DNA of 16,923 bases, taken from contig JBAQKP010000131.1 of NCBI GenBank assembly GCA_049301135.1, forward strand, positions 1-16,923. Reading direction: 5' to 3'. The notes beneath the pieces were generated by a model. The model ran no database searches and was not told the origin of the DNA. It worked only from the letters and a program-made list of their open reading frames with translations. This stretch comes from JAYXXU01 sp049301135. GTDB lineage: Bacteria > Pseudomonadota > Gammaproteobacteria > Pseudomonadales > Moraxellaceae. The position numbers and the translations under genes were made by a program. Below, piece by piece: positions 1 through 7,396 of the stretch (position 1 is its first letter; each line of letters starts with the position of its first letter).

Positions 1-46
1 AGTGTTTGAGGTCGCCAAACCGATTCAACTGAATCTGGCTCGGTGA
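1..46 (+). CDS. Possible C-terminal end of a gene entering from the left edge
   Basis: The frame starting at base 2 is open from the window edge to a TGA at 44-46 and reads VFEVAKPIQLNLAR. It would end convergently with the flavodoxin-like gene that follows. Fourteen codons are too few to recognise a family, and an open stretch this short arises easily by chance. Nothing else in the first 160 bases looks like a gene. Confidence 0.22.
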   Translation, partial: VFEVAKPIQLNLAR

Positions 47-160
47 GTGCAAAGCCGCATAGTGCATGGCAGGCCTATCCGCTAATATCGTTGCGCGTAG
101 TGTAAAGGATTGCAGCTTAAAAAACGAAATCCAAATCAGTCGTCTCCGTACAAACTGCAC

Positions 161-196
161 AAAAAGCAAAACGCCCAGATGCTCGGCACTTGGGCG
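161..196 (-). terminator. Rho-independent terminator after the flavodoxin-like gene
   Basis: Read on the minus strand, an outer stem CGCCCA/TGGGCG (172-177 with 191-196) encloses a mismatch and an inner stem GTGC/GCAT around a CGA loop. It is followed directly by TTTTGCTTTTT. The hairpin lies about 40 bases past the stop codon at 236. The plus strand has no T-run after the stem, so the site should work only for the minus-strand gene. Confidence 0.75.
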
Positions 197-235
197 CTTG
201 TGTGAACTTCAACGGCTCGATTGACACGCGGCAGA

Positions 236-808
236 TTAGCCCAAACGTTTGACTTGCTCGGCAAAGCGCTGACCGAAGCCTTTGGCAGTGTCCAAATCAC
301 CAGCGAGTGGCCCTTCTTCTGCACTCGAATCGGACGGAGACTGCGCCAATAGACCGACCGAACCACCCAAAAAGTTCACATCATTGCGGTCGGCGGCTTT
401 GCTGTTCGACGGCAACACGCCCAAGCTCATCCAGAGCATGCCGTGTTGACTGGCGAGCGTCACCAAATACTGTAGCGTCGAGCCTTTATCGCCATTCATC
501 GAGGCCGAGTTGGTAAAACCAGCAGCCAGTTTGTCCTGCCATGCACGGCCGTACCACGGCTTGCTCGATGCGTCGGCGAATTTTTTAAACTGCCACGGCG
601 CACCACCCATATAGGTCGGCGCACCAAAAATGATTCCGTCAGCAGCAGCCAGCGTTTGCCACTGTGCGTCGGTGAGGTTGCCTTCGCCATCGATTTTGAT
701 CAATTCAACCGTCGTATCCGCGACGGCTTGCGCACCGGCCTGTACTGCTTCGGCTTGTTTTTGGGTGTGGCCATAACCACTAAAATACACGATGGCGACG
801 TTTGACAT
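236..808 (-). CDS. Flavodoxin family / WrbA-like NAD(P)H:quinone oxidoreductase
   Basis: This 190-residue protein is a probable FMN-dependent cytosolic oxidoreductase of the flavodoxin/WrbA superfamily, whose members often reduce quinones by two electrons using NAD(P)H. The FMN phosphate loop is at residues 10-15 (SGYGHT) after a hydrophobic first strand (VAIVYF). A second flavin loop, APTYMGG, is at 63-69, and the region around 99-130 (TNSASMNGDKGST, then QHGM) matches the third flavin loop of WrbA. Length is close to E. coli WrbA (198 residues), but the C-terminal third diverges, so I give no symbol. The start has a good ribosome site, CGGAG eight bases upstream. It is a stand-alone gene with its own terminator. 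Confidence 0.85.
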   Translation of the reverse strand: MSNVAIVYFSGYGHTQKQAEAVQAGAQAVADTTVELIKIDGEGNLTDAQWQTLAAADGIIFGAPTYMGGAPWQFKKFADASSKPWYGRAWQDKLAAGFTNSASMNGDKGSTLQYLVTLASQHGMLWMSLGVLPSNSKAADRNDVNFLGGSVGLLAQSPSDSSAEEGPLAGDLDTAKGFGQRFAEQVKRLG

Positions 809-908
809 GTTGAATACTCCGTTGTGAGAACAAACTTGATACTTGGATTATTATGCGCAACCGACGCGAATCACAGCGCAGTTTGGTGGATTCACTGTCT
901 ATAAAAGG

Positions 909-2201
909 TTAACAATCTGCCTGTTTAAACGGCAATGCCTGCAAGGTAGATTGATAATAGCCCTCAATTGCCACCCGCTCACGCACCAGAAAATCCTGAA
1001 TGGCCGCCATAAACGCAGGCTCACGCAGCCAGTGCAACGACTGCGTATATACCGGCGCAAAGCCACGAATCAGCTTATGTTCGCCCTGTGTGCCCGGATC
1101 AAAATAACGCAAGCCGCGCTGCAATGCATACTGTATGCCTTGGTAATAGCACAACTCAAAATGTAAACAATCCGCCTCAACCAACGCACCCCAATAGCGG
1201 CCGTACAAAGTCTGCTCATCTTGCACAAACAGTGCCGCCGCAATCGGTTGACCGGCCGCATCGACCGCTTGCGCCAAGGCCAACGACTCTGGCATGTCAC
1301 GGCCGATCTGCTTAAAAAAACTCGGCTGCAAATACGGCTGCTGACCGCGCACCCGATAAGTCATCGCATAACACTGATAAAACCAATCCCAGTCTGCATC
1401 AGTCAACTCCCCGCCTTGCAACCAACGGCAGCTGATGCCTTGAGCGGCGACTTTCGTGCGTTCGACGCGGATGCTTTTACGCCGTTTGGCGGTCAACGCC
1501 GCTAAAAATCCCTCAAAATAACTATAGCCCTGATCTGTCCATAAAAACTGGCAGTTCAGGCGCTGCGCAACTGGAAAGCTTTCAATTGGCTGTGTGATAG
1601 CCAGTTCACTGAGTGCCTGATCAACAAACAAGCCATGCCACGATGACGCTTGCAGCCGCTCGGCCAGCGCGACAACCGCCTGCGCCAGCATCGGCCACAC
1701 CACAGCCAACTCGACCCCAGCCGCCAACAGCACCCGCTGTCCGGTCACTGGCGTAAACGGCACACTAGTCACCAGACGCGGCAAATAATCCAAGCCGTAG
1801 CGCCGATACGCATCCGCCCACGCATGGTCGAACACATACTCGCCGCGATTGTGATTTTTGACAAACAGTGGCAACGCCGCCAGCGGCTGACCTTCGGCAC
1901 TGCGCAACACGATGTGCTGCCCCAACCAGCTTGAACCCGCGCCAATCGCCGTATTGTCTTCGAGTGCCTGCCAAAAGGCACGGCTTAAAAATGGCTGTGT
2001 GGTTGGCCATAACTCAGCGGGGATTTCGGCCACACTGGCGACGTATTCCAGTAGAACCGCGTCAGGCAATGTTGATTTGGATAACACAGGTTCAAGCATA
2101 GTAGGTTGCACCGCAGTTTTACTGATGAGAGGCATTTGGGGGATCACTCGAACCACAGCATGAACAGACTGGGCATAAACCACAACTGAACAAGCGAGCA
2201 T
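909..2201 (-). CDS. DUF482 / peptidoglycan-biosynthesis-like GNAT (FemAB-type) protein
   Basis: The protein belongs to the DUF482 family, which has a FemAB/GNAT-like acyltransferase fold and no firmly established substrate. Recognisable family segments are GEYVFDHAWADAYRRYG (120-136), the VPFTPVTGQR block (147-156), the basic KRRKSIRVER stretch (239-248), and the C-terminal GEHKLIRGFAP (373-383). The protein is complete. The start is uncertain. The longest frame begins 16 bases after the stop of the channel gene, with alternatives at ATG 2135 and ATG 2099, and none has a clear ribosome site. Family homology begins only near residue 50, so the leading hydrophobic residues may not be translated. 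Close spacing and shared strand suggest co-transcription with the upstream channel gene. Confidence 0.82.
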   Translation of the reverse strand: MLACSVVVYAQSVHAVVRVIPQMPLISKTAVQPTMLEPVLSKSTLPDAVLLEYVASVAEIPAELWPTTQPFLSRAFWQALEDNTAIGAGSSWLGQHIVLRSAEGQPLAALPLFVKNHNRGEYVFDHAWADAYRRYGLDYLPRLVTSVPFTPVTGQRVLLAAGVELAVVWPMLAQAVVALAERLQASSWHGLFVDQALSELAITQPIESFPVAQRLNCQFLWTDQGYSYFEGFLAALTAKRRKSIRVERTKVAAQGISCRWLQGGELTDADWDWFYQCYAMTYRVRGQQPYLQPSFFKQIGRDMPESLALAQAVDAAGQPIAAALFVQDEQTLYGRYWGALVEADCLHFELCYYQGIQYALQRGLRYFDPGTQGEHKLIRGFAPVYTQSLHWLREPAFMAAIQDFLVRERVAIEGYYQSTLQALPFKQADC

Positions 2202-2217
2202 TCAACGAGATTTGAAT

Positions 2218-3462
2218 TCACGCATCCGCTCGCAGCGCCTGCCAATCGCGACCACTCGGTTGCTGAAATAGCCTGAGCCCAAACTCCGGCAAAATCGCCA
2301 ACACATGATCAAACATATCCGACTGAATCGCCTCATACTCGACCCACGCTGTCGTGTCGGTAAAACAGTAAATCTCTAACGGCAAGCCGGTTGGACTCGG
2401 TGGCAACTGGCGCACCAGTAACGCCATATCCTGCCGTAGCTTCGGATTACTGCGTAAATACTGCAACAGATACGCCCGAAATACCCCAAGATTGGTCATG
2501 CGCCGACTATTGACCGCTGCCGCCGCCGCATCGCCATGTAACATCGCCCGATTCCAATCTTCGATTTCGGTTTGTTTATCCTCCAGATAATCCCGAATTA
2601 GAAAAAACCGCTGAAACTGCTGCTGCTCGGCAACGCTTAAAAAGCGCACACTGTTTTGGTCAATATCCAACGCCCGCTTAATCCGTCGTCCGCCACACTC
2701 CTGCATGCCGCGCCAGTTTTTAAAAGAATCAGTGATAAAACGCTTGGTTGGAATGGTCGAAATGGTCTTGTCAAAATTCTGTACCCGCACATTGTGCAGC
2801 GCAATATCAATTACATCGCCATCGGTATTTTGGTTCGGCATTTCGATCCAATCACCGACCCGTAATAAGTCATTCGAGCGAATCTGAATACTCGCCACCA
2901 GCGATAGCAAGGTGTCTTGAAACACCAAAATCAACACCGCCGCAATCGCGCCGAGTCCAGACAACAAAATCAACGGCGAGCGATCCATCAACGAGGCAAT
3001 CATCAACAGTGCAGTGATCACATACACGATGATTTTAACCAGTTGGATATAGCTTTTAATCGGTCGGTCAACTTTGCGCTCGCGGCTTTGGTACACTTCG
3101 TTGACCACATCTAAGCCCGCGCCGACCGCCAAAGCCAGACTCAGCACAATAAACGCATTGGCGATATTTTGTACTAGGTTGACCAGCAAAATCGGTAAGC
3201 CATCAATCTGCGCCACCCCAAAACCCAACACCAACGCAGGCACAACATTCGATAGTCGTGGAATCAGTTTGGACTGATGAATCTGTAAACCCAGCACCCA
3301 ATCGCCAAGCTGTAGGACTTTTTGGATACTGCGCACGATGATTTTTTTGGCGATCCAATTACTTAGCCACGACAGCAACAGCAGTCCAAACAACAGCACC
3401 AATGGCAAAATCCACGGATAAGCCAGCATGATGGCTTGTAGCATTTCCCACACGTCTGTCAT
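2218..3462 (-). CDS. ybdG: YbdG-type mechanosensitive ion channel (MscS superfamily)
   Basis: This is an inner-membrane small mechanosensitive channel of the YbdG branch of MscS proteins, which releases solutes on osmotic downshock. At 414 residues it matches E. coli YbdG (about 415). Membrane segments are visible at about 13-34, 72-86, 90-116, 141-159 and 163-190. The last is the pore-lining helix, rich in Gly/Ala and leading into LILVFQDTLLSLVASIQ. After it comes the MscS beta domain, with SNDLLRVGDWIEMP (196-209), DGDVIDI (214-220) and TISTIPTKRFITDSFKNWRG (233-252), all typical of YbdG. The rest is a cytosolic domain with long charged helices. It appears to be first in a two-gene unit with the DUF482 gene. 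Confidence 0.9.
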   Translation of the reverse strand: MTDVWEMLQAIMLAYPWILPLVLLFGLLLLSWLSNWIAKKIIVRSIQKVLQLGDWVLGLQIHQSKLIPRLSNVVPALVLGFGVAQIDGLPILLVNLVQNIANAFIVLSLALAVGAGLDVVNEVYQSRERKVDRPIKSYIQLVKIIVYVITALLMIASLMDRSPLILLSGLGAIAAVLILVFQDTLLSLVASIQIRSNDLLRVGDWIEMPNQNTDGDVIDIALHNVRVQNFDKTISTIPTKRFITDSFKNWRGMQECGGRRIKRALDIDQNSVRFLSVAEQQQFQRFFLIRDYLEDKQTEIEDWNRAMLHGDAAAAAVNSRRMTNLGVFRAYLLQYLRSNPKLRQDMALLVRQLPPSPTGLPLEIYCFTDTTAWVEYEAIQSDMFDHVLAILPEFGLRLFQQPSGRDWQALRADA

Positions 3463-3486
3463 CAGCGTTACCCAATCGTCGATTAA

Positions 3487-3503
3487 AGTGGTTTTATACC
3501 ACT
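3487..3503 (-). promoter_or_regulatory. Palindrome containing a TATAAA element upstream of the channel gene
   Basis: A perfect inverted repeat, AGTGGT-TTTAT-ACCACT, lies 24 bases upstream of the channel start. On the minus strand its centre reads TATAAA, a near-consensus -10. I do not see a good -35 at 16-18 bases. The arrangement suggests an operator over a promoter, but it could be a chance hairpin. Confidence 0.35.
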
Positions 3504-3546
3504 GTATCGCGTCGCGTGAGTGACTAAAACAGTGTGTCGGTGGTCG

Positions 3547-3582
3547 ATCTAAGCAATGACCAGTCGTTCAAATCACTTAGAT
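3547..3582. repeat. 7-bp inverted repeat in the divergent spacer
   Basis: ATCTAAG (3547-3553) and CTTAGAT (3576-3582) are exact inverted copies 29 bases apart, start to start. They lie between the channel gene and the unknown plus-strand gene, where promoters for both must be. The same spacer has another pair with the same 29-base offset, CACTGT (3500-3505) and ACAGTG (3529-3534). These could be operator half-sites, but their short length makes chance likely. Confidence 0.3.
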
Positions 3583-3684
3583 TGCACGTCAACCGATGAC
3601 GCATGAGTTGGCACACTGGCTATACAAGCCCATGAATCGTCAGCTAATATTCAGACACCTTCATTTTTCAAAGGAATGAGTCAT

Positions 3685-4467
3685 ATGAACCACAGCAACG
3701 CATCAATCCAATATGCCCTTCGCGCCAATTTCTTTGGCTACAACGACGAAACCTATTACGTCGCAGGTCATCAGATCCAACAGATCTATGACGATTTAGC
3801 ACAGGCCAAAGCGGCGTTATTTGCGCTTGAACTCGAAAATGCACGGCAGTTTGAGTTGTACGAAGTCGACAGTTTTTTTAATGCCGATGACAGTTTTATT
3901 GAAAAAATGGATGCGTTTGTGTTTGAGCGTTGCGGCGAACATATCGCTGAAAATGGCGAGGTGATCGAAGGCACGATTCCCGAGGCGTTAAGCGATGCCG
4001 ATACGGTCGAGTTTGTGCAGATGGCGGGCATGAACAGCTACCAGATCATCGAAGTGCCGACTGACAAACTGTTTTATGCACTGTGGCTCACTGGACAGCA
4101 GCAGTATGCGCTCAACCACGACGAGAGCGGCACATCGCTGATCTATGCCGAAAGCGCACAGCAATTGCTCGACAAACAACTCGAAAACGTGATGTATACG
4201 CTCGACGATGCCTTGACCCTCAGCGGTACGCTTGAGCAACTGAGCGACAGTCCAACGCTGCTACAAGCCGCTATCGACAGCCAAAAAAACCTCAGTTACA
4301 ACAGCAAAACACAGCAACTTCAGATTAAAGACTATGACCCACAAGCGTTACGCGCGGTGCATGAGCTGCTTAAATCACCCTTGTACGAGGTGCGCACACT
4401 GAGCTTGCCAGAACTAATTCAACTCGAACAACAACACGCCGATGACCCCTACGCATGGGATGAATAA
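3685..4467 (+). CDS. Hypothetical acidic cytosolic protein of unknown function
   Basis: I do not recognise this 260-residue protein. It has no signal peptide, membrane segment or obvious catalytic motif, and it is acidic and rich in Gln, Asp and Glu. Its first part (ALRANFFGYNDETYYVAG) reads like a small beta-rich domain. Next comes a helical stretch, then NGEVIEGTIPEALSDADTVEF near 95-115, then a Gln/Leu-rich helical C-terminal half ending in DDPYAWDE. The start is set by the ribosome site: AAGGA at 3671-3675 is nine bases from ATG 3685 but directly abuts the in-frame ATG at 3676, which therefore cannot use it. Base composition resembles the neighbours. It stands alone on the plus strand between two minus-strand units and is probably lineage-specific. 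Confidence 0.8.
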   Translation: MNHSNASIQYALRANFFGYNDETYYVAGHQIQQIYDDLAQAKAALFALELENARQFELYEVDSFFNADDSFIEKMDAFVFERCGEHIAENGEVIEGTIPEALSDADTVEFVQMAGMNSYQIIEVPTDKLFYALWLTGQQQYALNHDESGTSLIYAESAQQLLDKQLENVMYTLDDALTLSGTLEQLSDSPTLLQAAIDSQKNLSYNSKTQQLQIKDYDPQALRAVHELLKSPLYEVRTLSLPELIQLEQQHADDPYAWDE

Positions 4468-4489
4468 GCCTCTGTATGGTTGTCCGGTT

Positions 4490-5665
4490 TTAATATAGGC
4501 CGAGCCGCTCACCTTGCTTGATACAGCGCTGGTAGCGGCCATCCACTCGATTGGCAAACCACGCCGTGTTGTAGTCACGGCTCAGTTTAGGCCCTGAAAT
4601 CACTACCTCTGGCATGATTGCGTAGTCTGGCTGCTGGCTAAAGCGAATCTGATACAGCCGCTGAATCTCCAGATAAGTATCGGTTTTTTCGAACTTCTCC
4701 GATTTTTCTTTTTTCAGATCACGGCGGATCTGTCTGGCGCTGATCGGCACGGCATACTGGGTAAATAACGCCTGAATCGCCAACTCCGTAGTACTTGGCT
4801 TGCTCAACACGTCTTTGTCACGTCCATACAATAACAAGTCACCATCAAGCGCAAGCTGTTGCTCGGTTAATTTATTCACTGCCTGCTGTAGTGCAGCGTT
4901 ACGGCTTGAGTACATGCCCGAGTTATAGTCGGCAAAGCGATACAGCGGCTTGTCATACTCCGCCGAGTACATCATCAGGCGATGAATTCCGTAATACAGG
5001 CCACCCTCGCGGGTGTATAAATGATCACGCAGCGCGGCCAGATTCATCGCGTGGGTCTTGTGCTGATCGGCATAACTGATATGTACCTGCATCGAACCCA
5101 GTGTGGTGATCGGATTAAAATACTCCGATAACGGCTGACCGGCAAACAGCCCCGCCACGCCGGTCAGCAGGCCAATATTGTAGTTATCCTCAAAAAACGC
5201 AAACATCTCACGATACAACTGATCCAGTTGTTTTTCGGTTTTGACTCGTTGTAAGCGCCGTGCAAAATTATCTTCTGGAGTGGGTTTTTGTTTGAGCATG
5301 TCTTGAAACTGACCAGCGACAAACTTACCCAGCTTGGCTTCTAGGCGCTGATTCATCTCGGTCATGGCGGTTTCACCCAGTCCCGCGACCACTGGATCAG
5401 CATGAAAATTCGACTCTTGATCGACCACCGCAATAATCGTACAGCTATTGGTTAAATTACGCCGAATCTCCAATTGCTGCATGATGTTCAGGGTTTGCTC
5501 TGCCCATTCGTCACGCTCCGACACGCGTGCCGGTATCAACTTGCGCATTTGCTCAATGGTGACATCGGGCGCGGTGGCTTGTTTGATTTTGTCACAACTG
5601 GACAAGCCAAATAGACTGATGGCGCACAGCACGGCGATAGAGGCTTTTGATTTCATGGGACTCAT
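4490..5665 (-). CDS. yaiW: YaiW-like DUF1615 outer-membrane lipoprotein
   Basis: This is a lipoprotein of the DUF1615 family. E. coli YaiW, in this family, is an outer-membrane lipoprotein linked to SbmA-dependent peptide uptake. No sbmA is seen here. The N-terminus has a basic start (MKSKAS), a hydrophobic core and a lipobox LSSC. The residue after Cys is Asp, which is the inner-membrane retention signal in E. coli-type Lol sorting, so location is not certain. Conserved segments are VVDQESNF (near 81), NPITTLGSMQVHISYADQH (near 184) and RFADYNSGMYSSRNA (near 243). ES, GSMQ and YNSG resemble the three motifs of lytic transglycosylases. I chose ATG 5665; TTG 5668 and ATG 5656 are possible, and none has a clear ribosome site. 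The gene converges with the unknown plus-strand gene, 22 bases away. Confidence 0.85.
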   Translation of the reverse strand: MSPMKSKASIAVLCAISLFGLSSCDKIKQATAPDVTIEQMRKLIPARVSERDEWAEQTLNIMQQLEIRRNLTNSCTIIAVVDQESNFHADPVVAGLGETAMTEMNQRLEAKLGKFVAGQFQDMLKQKPTPEDNFARRLQRVKTEKQLDQLYREMFAFFEDNYNIGLLTGVAGLFAGQPLSEYFNPITTLGSMQVHISYADQHKTHAMNLAALRDHLYTREGGLYYGIHRLMMYSAEYDKPLYRFADYNSGMYSSRNAALQQAVNKLTEQQLALDGDLLLYGRDKDVLSKPSTTELAIQALFTQYAVPISARQIRRDLKKEKSEKFEKTDTYLEIQRLYQIRFSQQPDYAIMPEVVISGPKLSRDYNTAWFANRVDGRYQRCIKQGERLGLY

Positions 5666-5762
5666 CAAGCGATAGGGTCAGCGAAGGGTGCAGAGGTTCA
5701 TCAAAAAACGGCGTAGTATGCCACAGACGCGCCAAACCATCATATGACCTCAAGGCGCGACC

Positions 5763-6875
5763 TTAATCCGTCAATGGATGCGGCGTAGACCAATAGCCCT
5801 GCGTGAGTTGAAATAGAATTTTCGAACGGTGTTGTGGATAACCCGCTTGGAGCGCCCACCTGAGGAATGCAATCACAGCTTCTCGTTGTGCTATATTCAG
5901 CAAGCAAAATTTGGTTTCCAACAGCTCGCTATACGTTAGGCAACACAGTACATCCGCGATACGAAACTCATCACGCAACTCAGCAATCAGATACGCAGGC
6001 AATAAAAAACGCATGCCCTCCGAATTGGTAAACGACAAGGCACAAGAAAATTGATCTAAATCGGCTGGAGAAAGTGCACGCCAATCATCATGCTCATCCT
6101 GAGCGCGACAATCCGCCAAGGTTTGTGCGGATACCATGTAATCATCCCGCGCGTCTGCTTCACGCAATCCCCACCCTTGACCCAGCACTACCCCAGCAAA
6201 GGCTTTTTCGATCTGTTGAATCAATCGGTTGAGTTGTAGCTCCTCAATAATCGGCTCCAGCGCAGCAGACCACATCTCGACTCTTATGGCGACTTCCTCA
6301 ACTGGCAAACCCAGTACATCGCTGACCACCGCGTACAGATCAACCGCCAAATCAACACACGGCTGGATATTTTCAGCGGTCAGCCCACCGATCACACACA
6401 CTGGCACGTTCAGTTGCTGCTTGGCTTGACGCAACGTGGTCAGGCTAACGGTTTGTGCGTTCGGCTTAGTCGTAGAAGCATACACCGCCCCAAAGGCCAC
6501 ATAACTCGCCCCATCCGCCACCGCTTGCCGCGCGAAATCCAGCGAATCATGACACGTACGCCCGATAATCGCCGCTTGTCCCAGCCGTTGCCGTGCCTCG
6601 ATCACACTGCCGTCAGACTGCCCTAGATGTACGCCGCAACCAAGCTTTTCAGCCAGCGCCACGTCGTCATTGATGATCATTGGCACAGCGTAGCGTTGAC
6701 AGAGTGCAAGCAGTTGCCGCGCCTCTACTTCGCGCTCAGTCGGTGCAGTCTGCTTGCGTCGATATTGCAGCAATGCGATTGCACCCGTCGCCAGCGCCGC
6801 GTCAATCTTGGCCAGCAACAACGGCAACGGATCATCGTTGCTGATCAAATATAAACCCGCCGCAAGCAGTGCCAT
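5763..6875 (-). CDS. thiE: Thiamine phosphate synthase fused to a DUF6714 domain
   Basis: Residues 1 to about 200 are a complete thiamine phosphate synthase, which joins the HMP-pyrophosphate and thiazole-phosphate halves of thiamine. Visible motifs are QYRRK (37-41, substrate phosphate), NDD (69-71) and GQSD (85-88) with the Mg-binding Asp positions, the GAVYASTTKPNA loop (129-140) and VIGGLTAENI (161-170). Residues about 205-370 are a second domain matching DUF6714: IEKAFAGVVLGQGWGLREADARDDY, DDWRAL, LSFTNSEGMRFLLPAYL (280-296) and AQREAVIAFLRW (329-340). Ordinary ThiE is about 205-215 residues, so 160 residues are extra. The reading frame is continuous through the junction. The gene begins two bases after the stop of the Mpo1-like gene, with GGA six bases before ATG. 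The role of the second domain is unknown. Confidence 0.9.
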   Translation of the reverse strand: MALLAAGLYLISNDDPLPLLLAKIDAALATGAIALLQYRRKQTAPTEREVEARQLLALCQRYAVPMIINDDVALAEKLGCGVHLGQSDGSVIEARQRLGQAAIIGRTCHDSLDFARQAVADGASYVAFGAVYASTTKPNAQTVSLTTLRQAKQQLNVPVCVIGGLTAENIQPCVDLAVDLYAVVSDVLGLPVEEVAIRVEMWSAALEPIIEELQLNRLIQQIEKAFAGVVLGQGWGLREADARDDYMVSAQTLADCRAQDEHDDWRALSPADLDQFSCALSFTNSEGMRFLLPAYLIAELRDEFRIADVLCCLTYSELLETKFCLLNIAQREAVIAFLRWALQAGYPQHRSKILFQLTQGYWSTPHPLTD

Positions 6876-6877
6876 GT

Positions 6878-7267
6878 TTAGTCCACTGCTTGATCAAGGC
6901 GTTTGATATGCACCCGATCTTGACTCGGATCAGTCAGGCTGAGTTGACCGCGCACGATATCGCCAAACATCCGAAAATCCGACACAAAGCTCTTCAGTGG
7001 CTGTTTAAAACTGGCCGGTTTGTTGTGTTCAAAGAAAAAATGCCCGACCCATGCACAGGCATAACCGGCCACGATACCTTTGATCAACGGCTTAACCGAA
7101 CGCTTGCGAATCGCTTGGGTCGCGCCCAACAGCCCCAGACTACTGCCCAAAAAATGCAATTGGCGACAGGTCGGGTTTTGGTGTTCGCCGAGATAAAATT
7201 GATAAAACTGATCTTTGACCACTGTCGATACGGCTGTTTTTGCAGTGTTGGCTAGATTTTGCTGCAT
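6878..7267 (-). CDS. Mpo1-like DUF962 membrane protein
   Basis: This short protein (129 residues) is of the DUF962/Mpo1-like family. Yeast Mpo1 is an iron-dependent dioxygenase in alpha-oxidation of 2-hydroxy fatty acids; the role of bacterial members is not established. Family signatures are FYLGEHQNP with RQLH (24-38) and GHFFFEHNKPASF (75-87), followed by a D-R-M element at 97-100. Conserved His residues are at 29, 38, 76 and 81. Weakly hydrophobic stretches at about 39-50 and 62-79 suggest membrane association. AAGG lies nine bases before the ATG. It is the first gene of a pair with the thiE fusion, separated by two bases, so both are very probably on one transcript. Confidence 0.85.
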   Translation of the reverse strand: MQQNLANTAKTAVSTVVKDQFYQFYLGEHQNPTCRQLHFLGSSLGLLGATQAIRKRSVKPLIKGIVAGYACAWVGHFFFEHNKPASFKQPLKSFVSDFRMFGDIVRGQLSLTDPSQDRVHIKRLDQAVD

Positions 7268-7299
7268 GATCCTTGACCTTGTAATAACCTTGAGCGCTG

Positions 7300-7359
7300 A
7301 GTGTAACCAAGCCTAGACCGCACGAACAGCCCCAAACTGTAGCGTGAATCGGTTACACT
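7300..7359. repeat. Perfect 9-bp inverted repeat between divergent genes
   Basis: AGTGTAACC (7300-7308) and GGTTACACT (7351-7359) are exact inverted copies separated by 42 bases in the 129-base spacer between the Mpo1-like gene and rlmKL. Centre-to-centre distance is 51 bases, about five helical turns. Each copy contains TACACT pointing toward its nearer gene, which could serve as a -10 element, but I see no matching -35 in either direction. Confidence 0.45.
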
Positions 7360-7396
7360 GCTGCACACTTTTGAATGCTGTTGCCGGAACCTTTGC

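Noticed and set aside
5705..5730. Weak hairpin plus T-run after the thiE fusion as a terminator
   Set aside because: The stem GGC/GCC is only three base pairs before a mismatch. The six T are suggestive, but the structure is too weak to call.
5763..6875. A frameshift or misassembly explaining the ThiE-DUF6714 fusion
   Set aside because: Both halves are in the same frame and codon use is even across the junction, so no frameshift is needed. A lost stop codon cannot be excluded and is noted in the finding.
7268..7396. A TPP riboswitch ahead of the Mpo1-like/thiE operon
   Set aside because: I looked on the minus strand for the conserved THI-box elements (CTGAGA and the ACCTGATCTGGATAATGCCAGC-like core, of which no part is present). 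The leader is also short.
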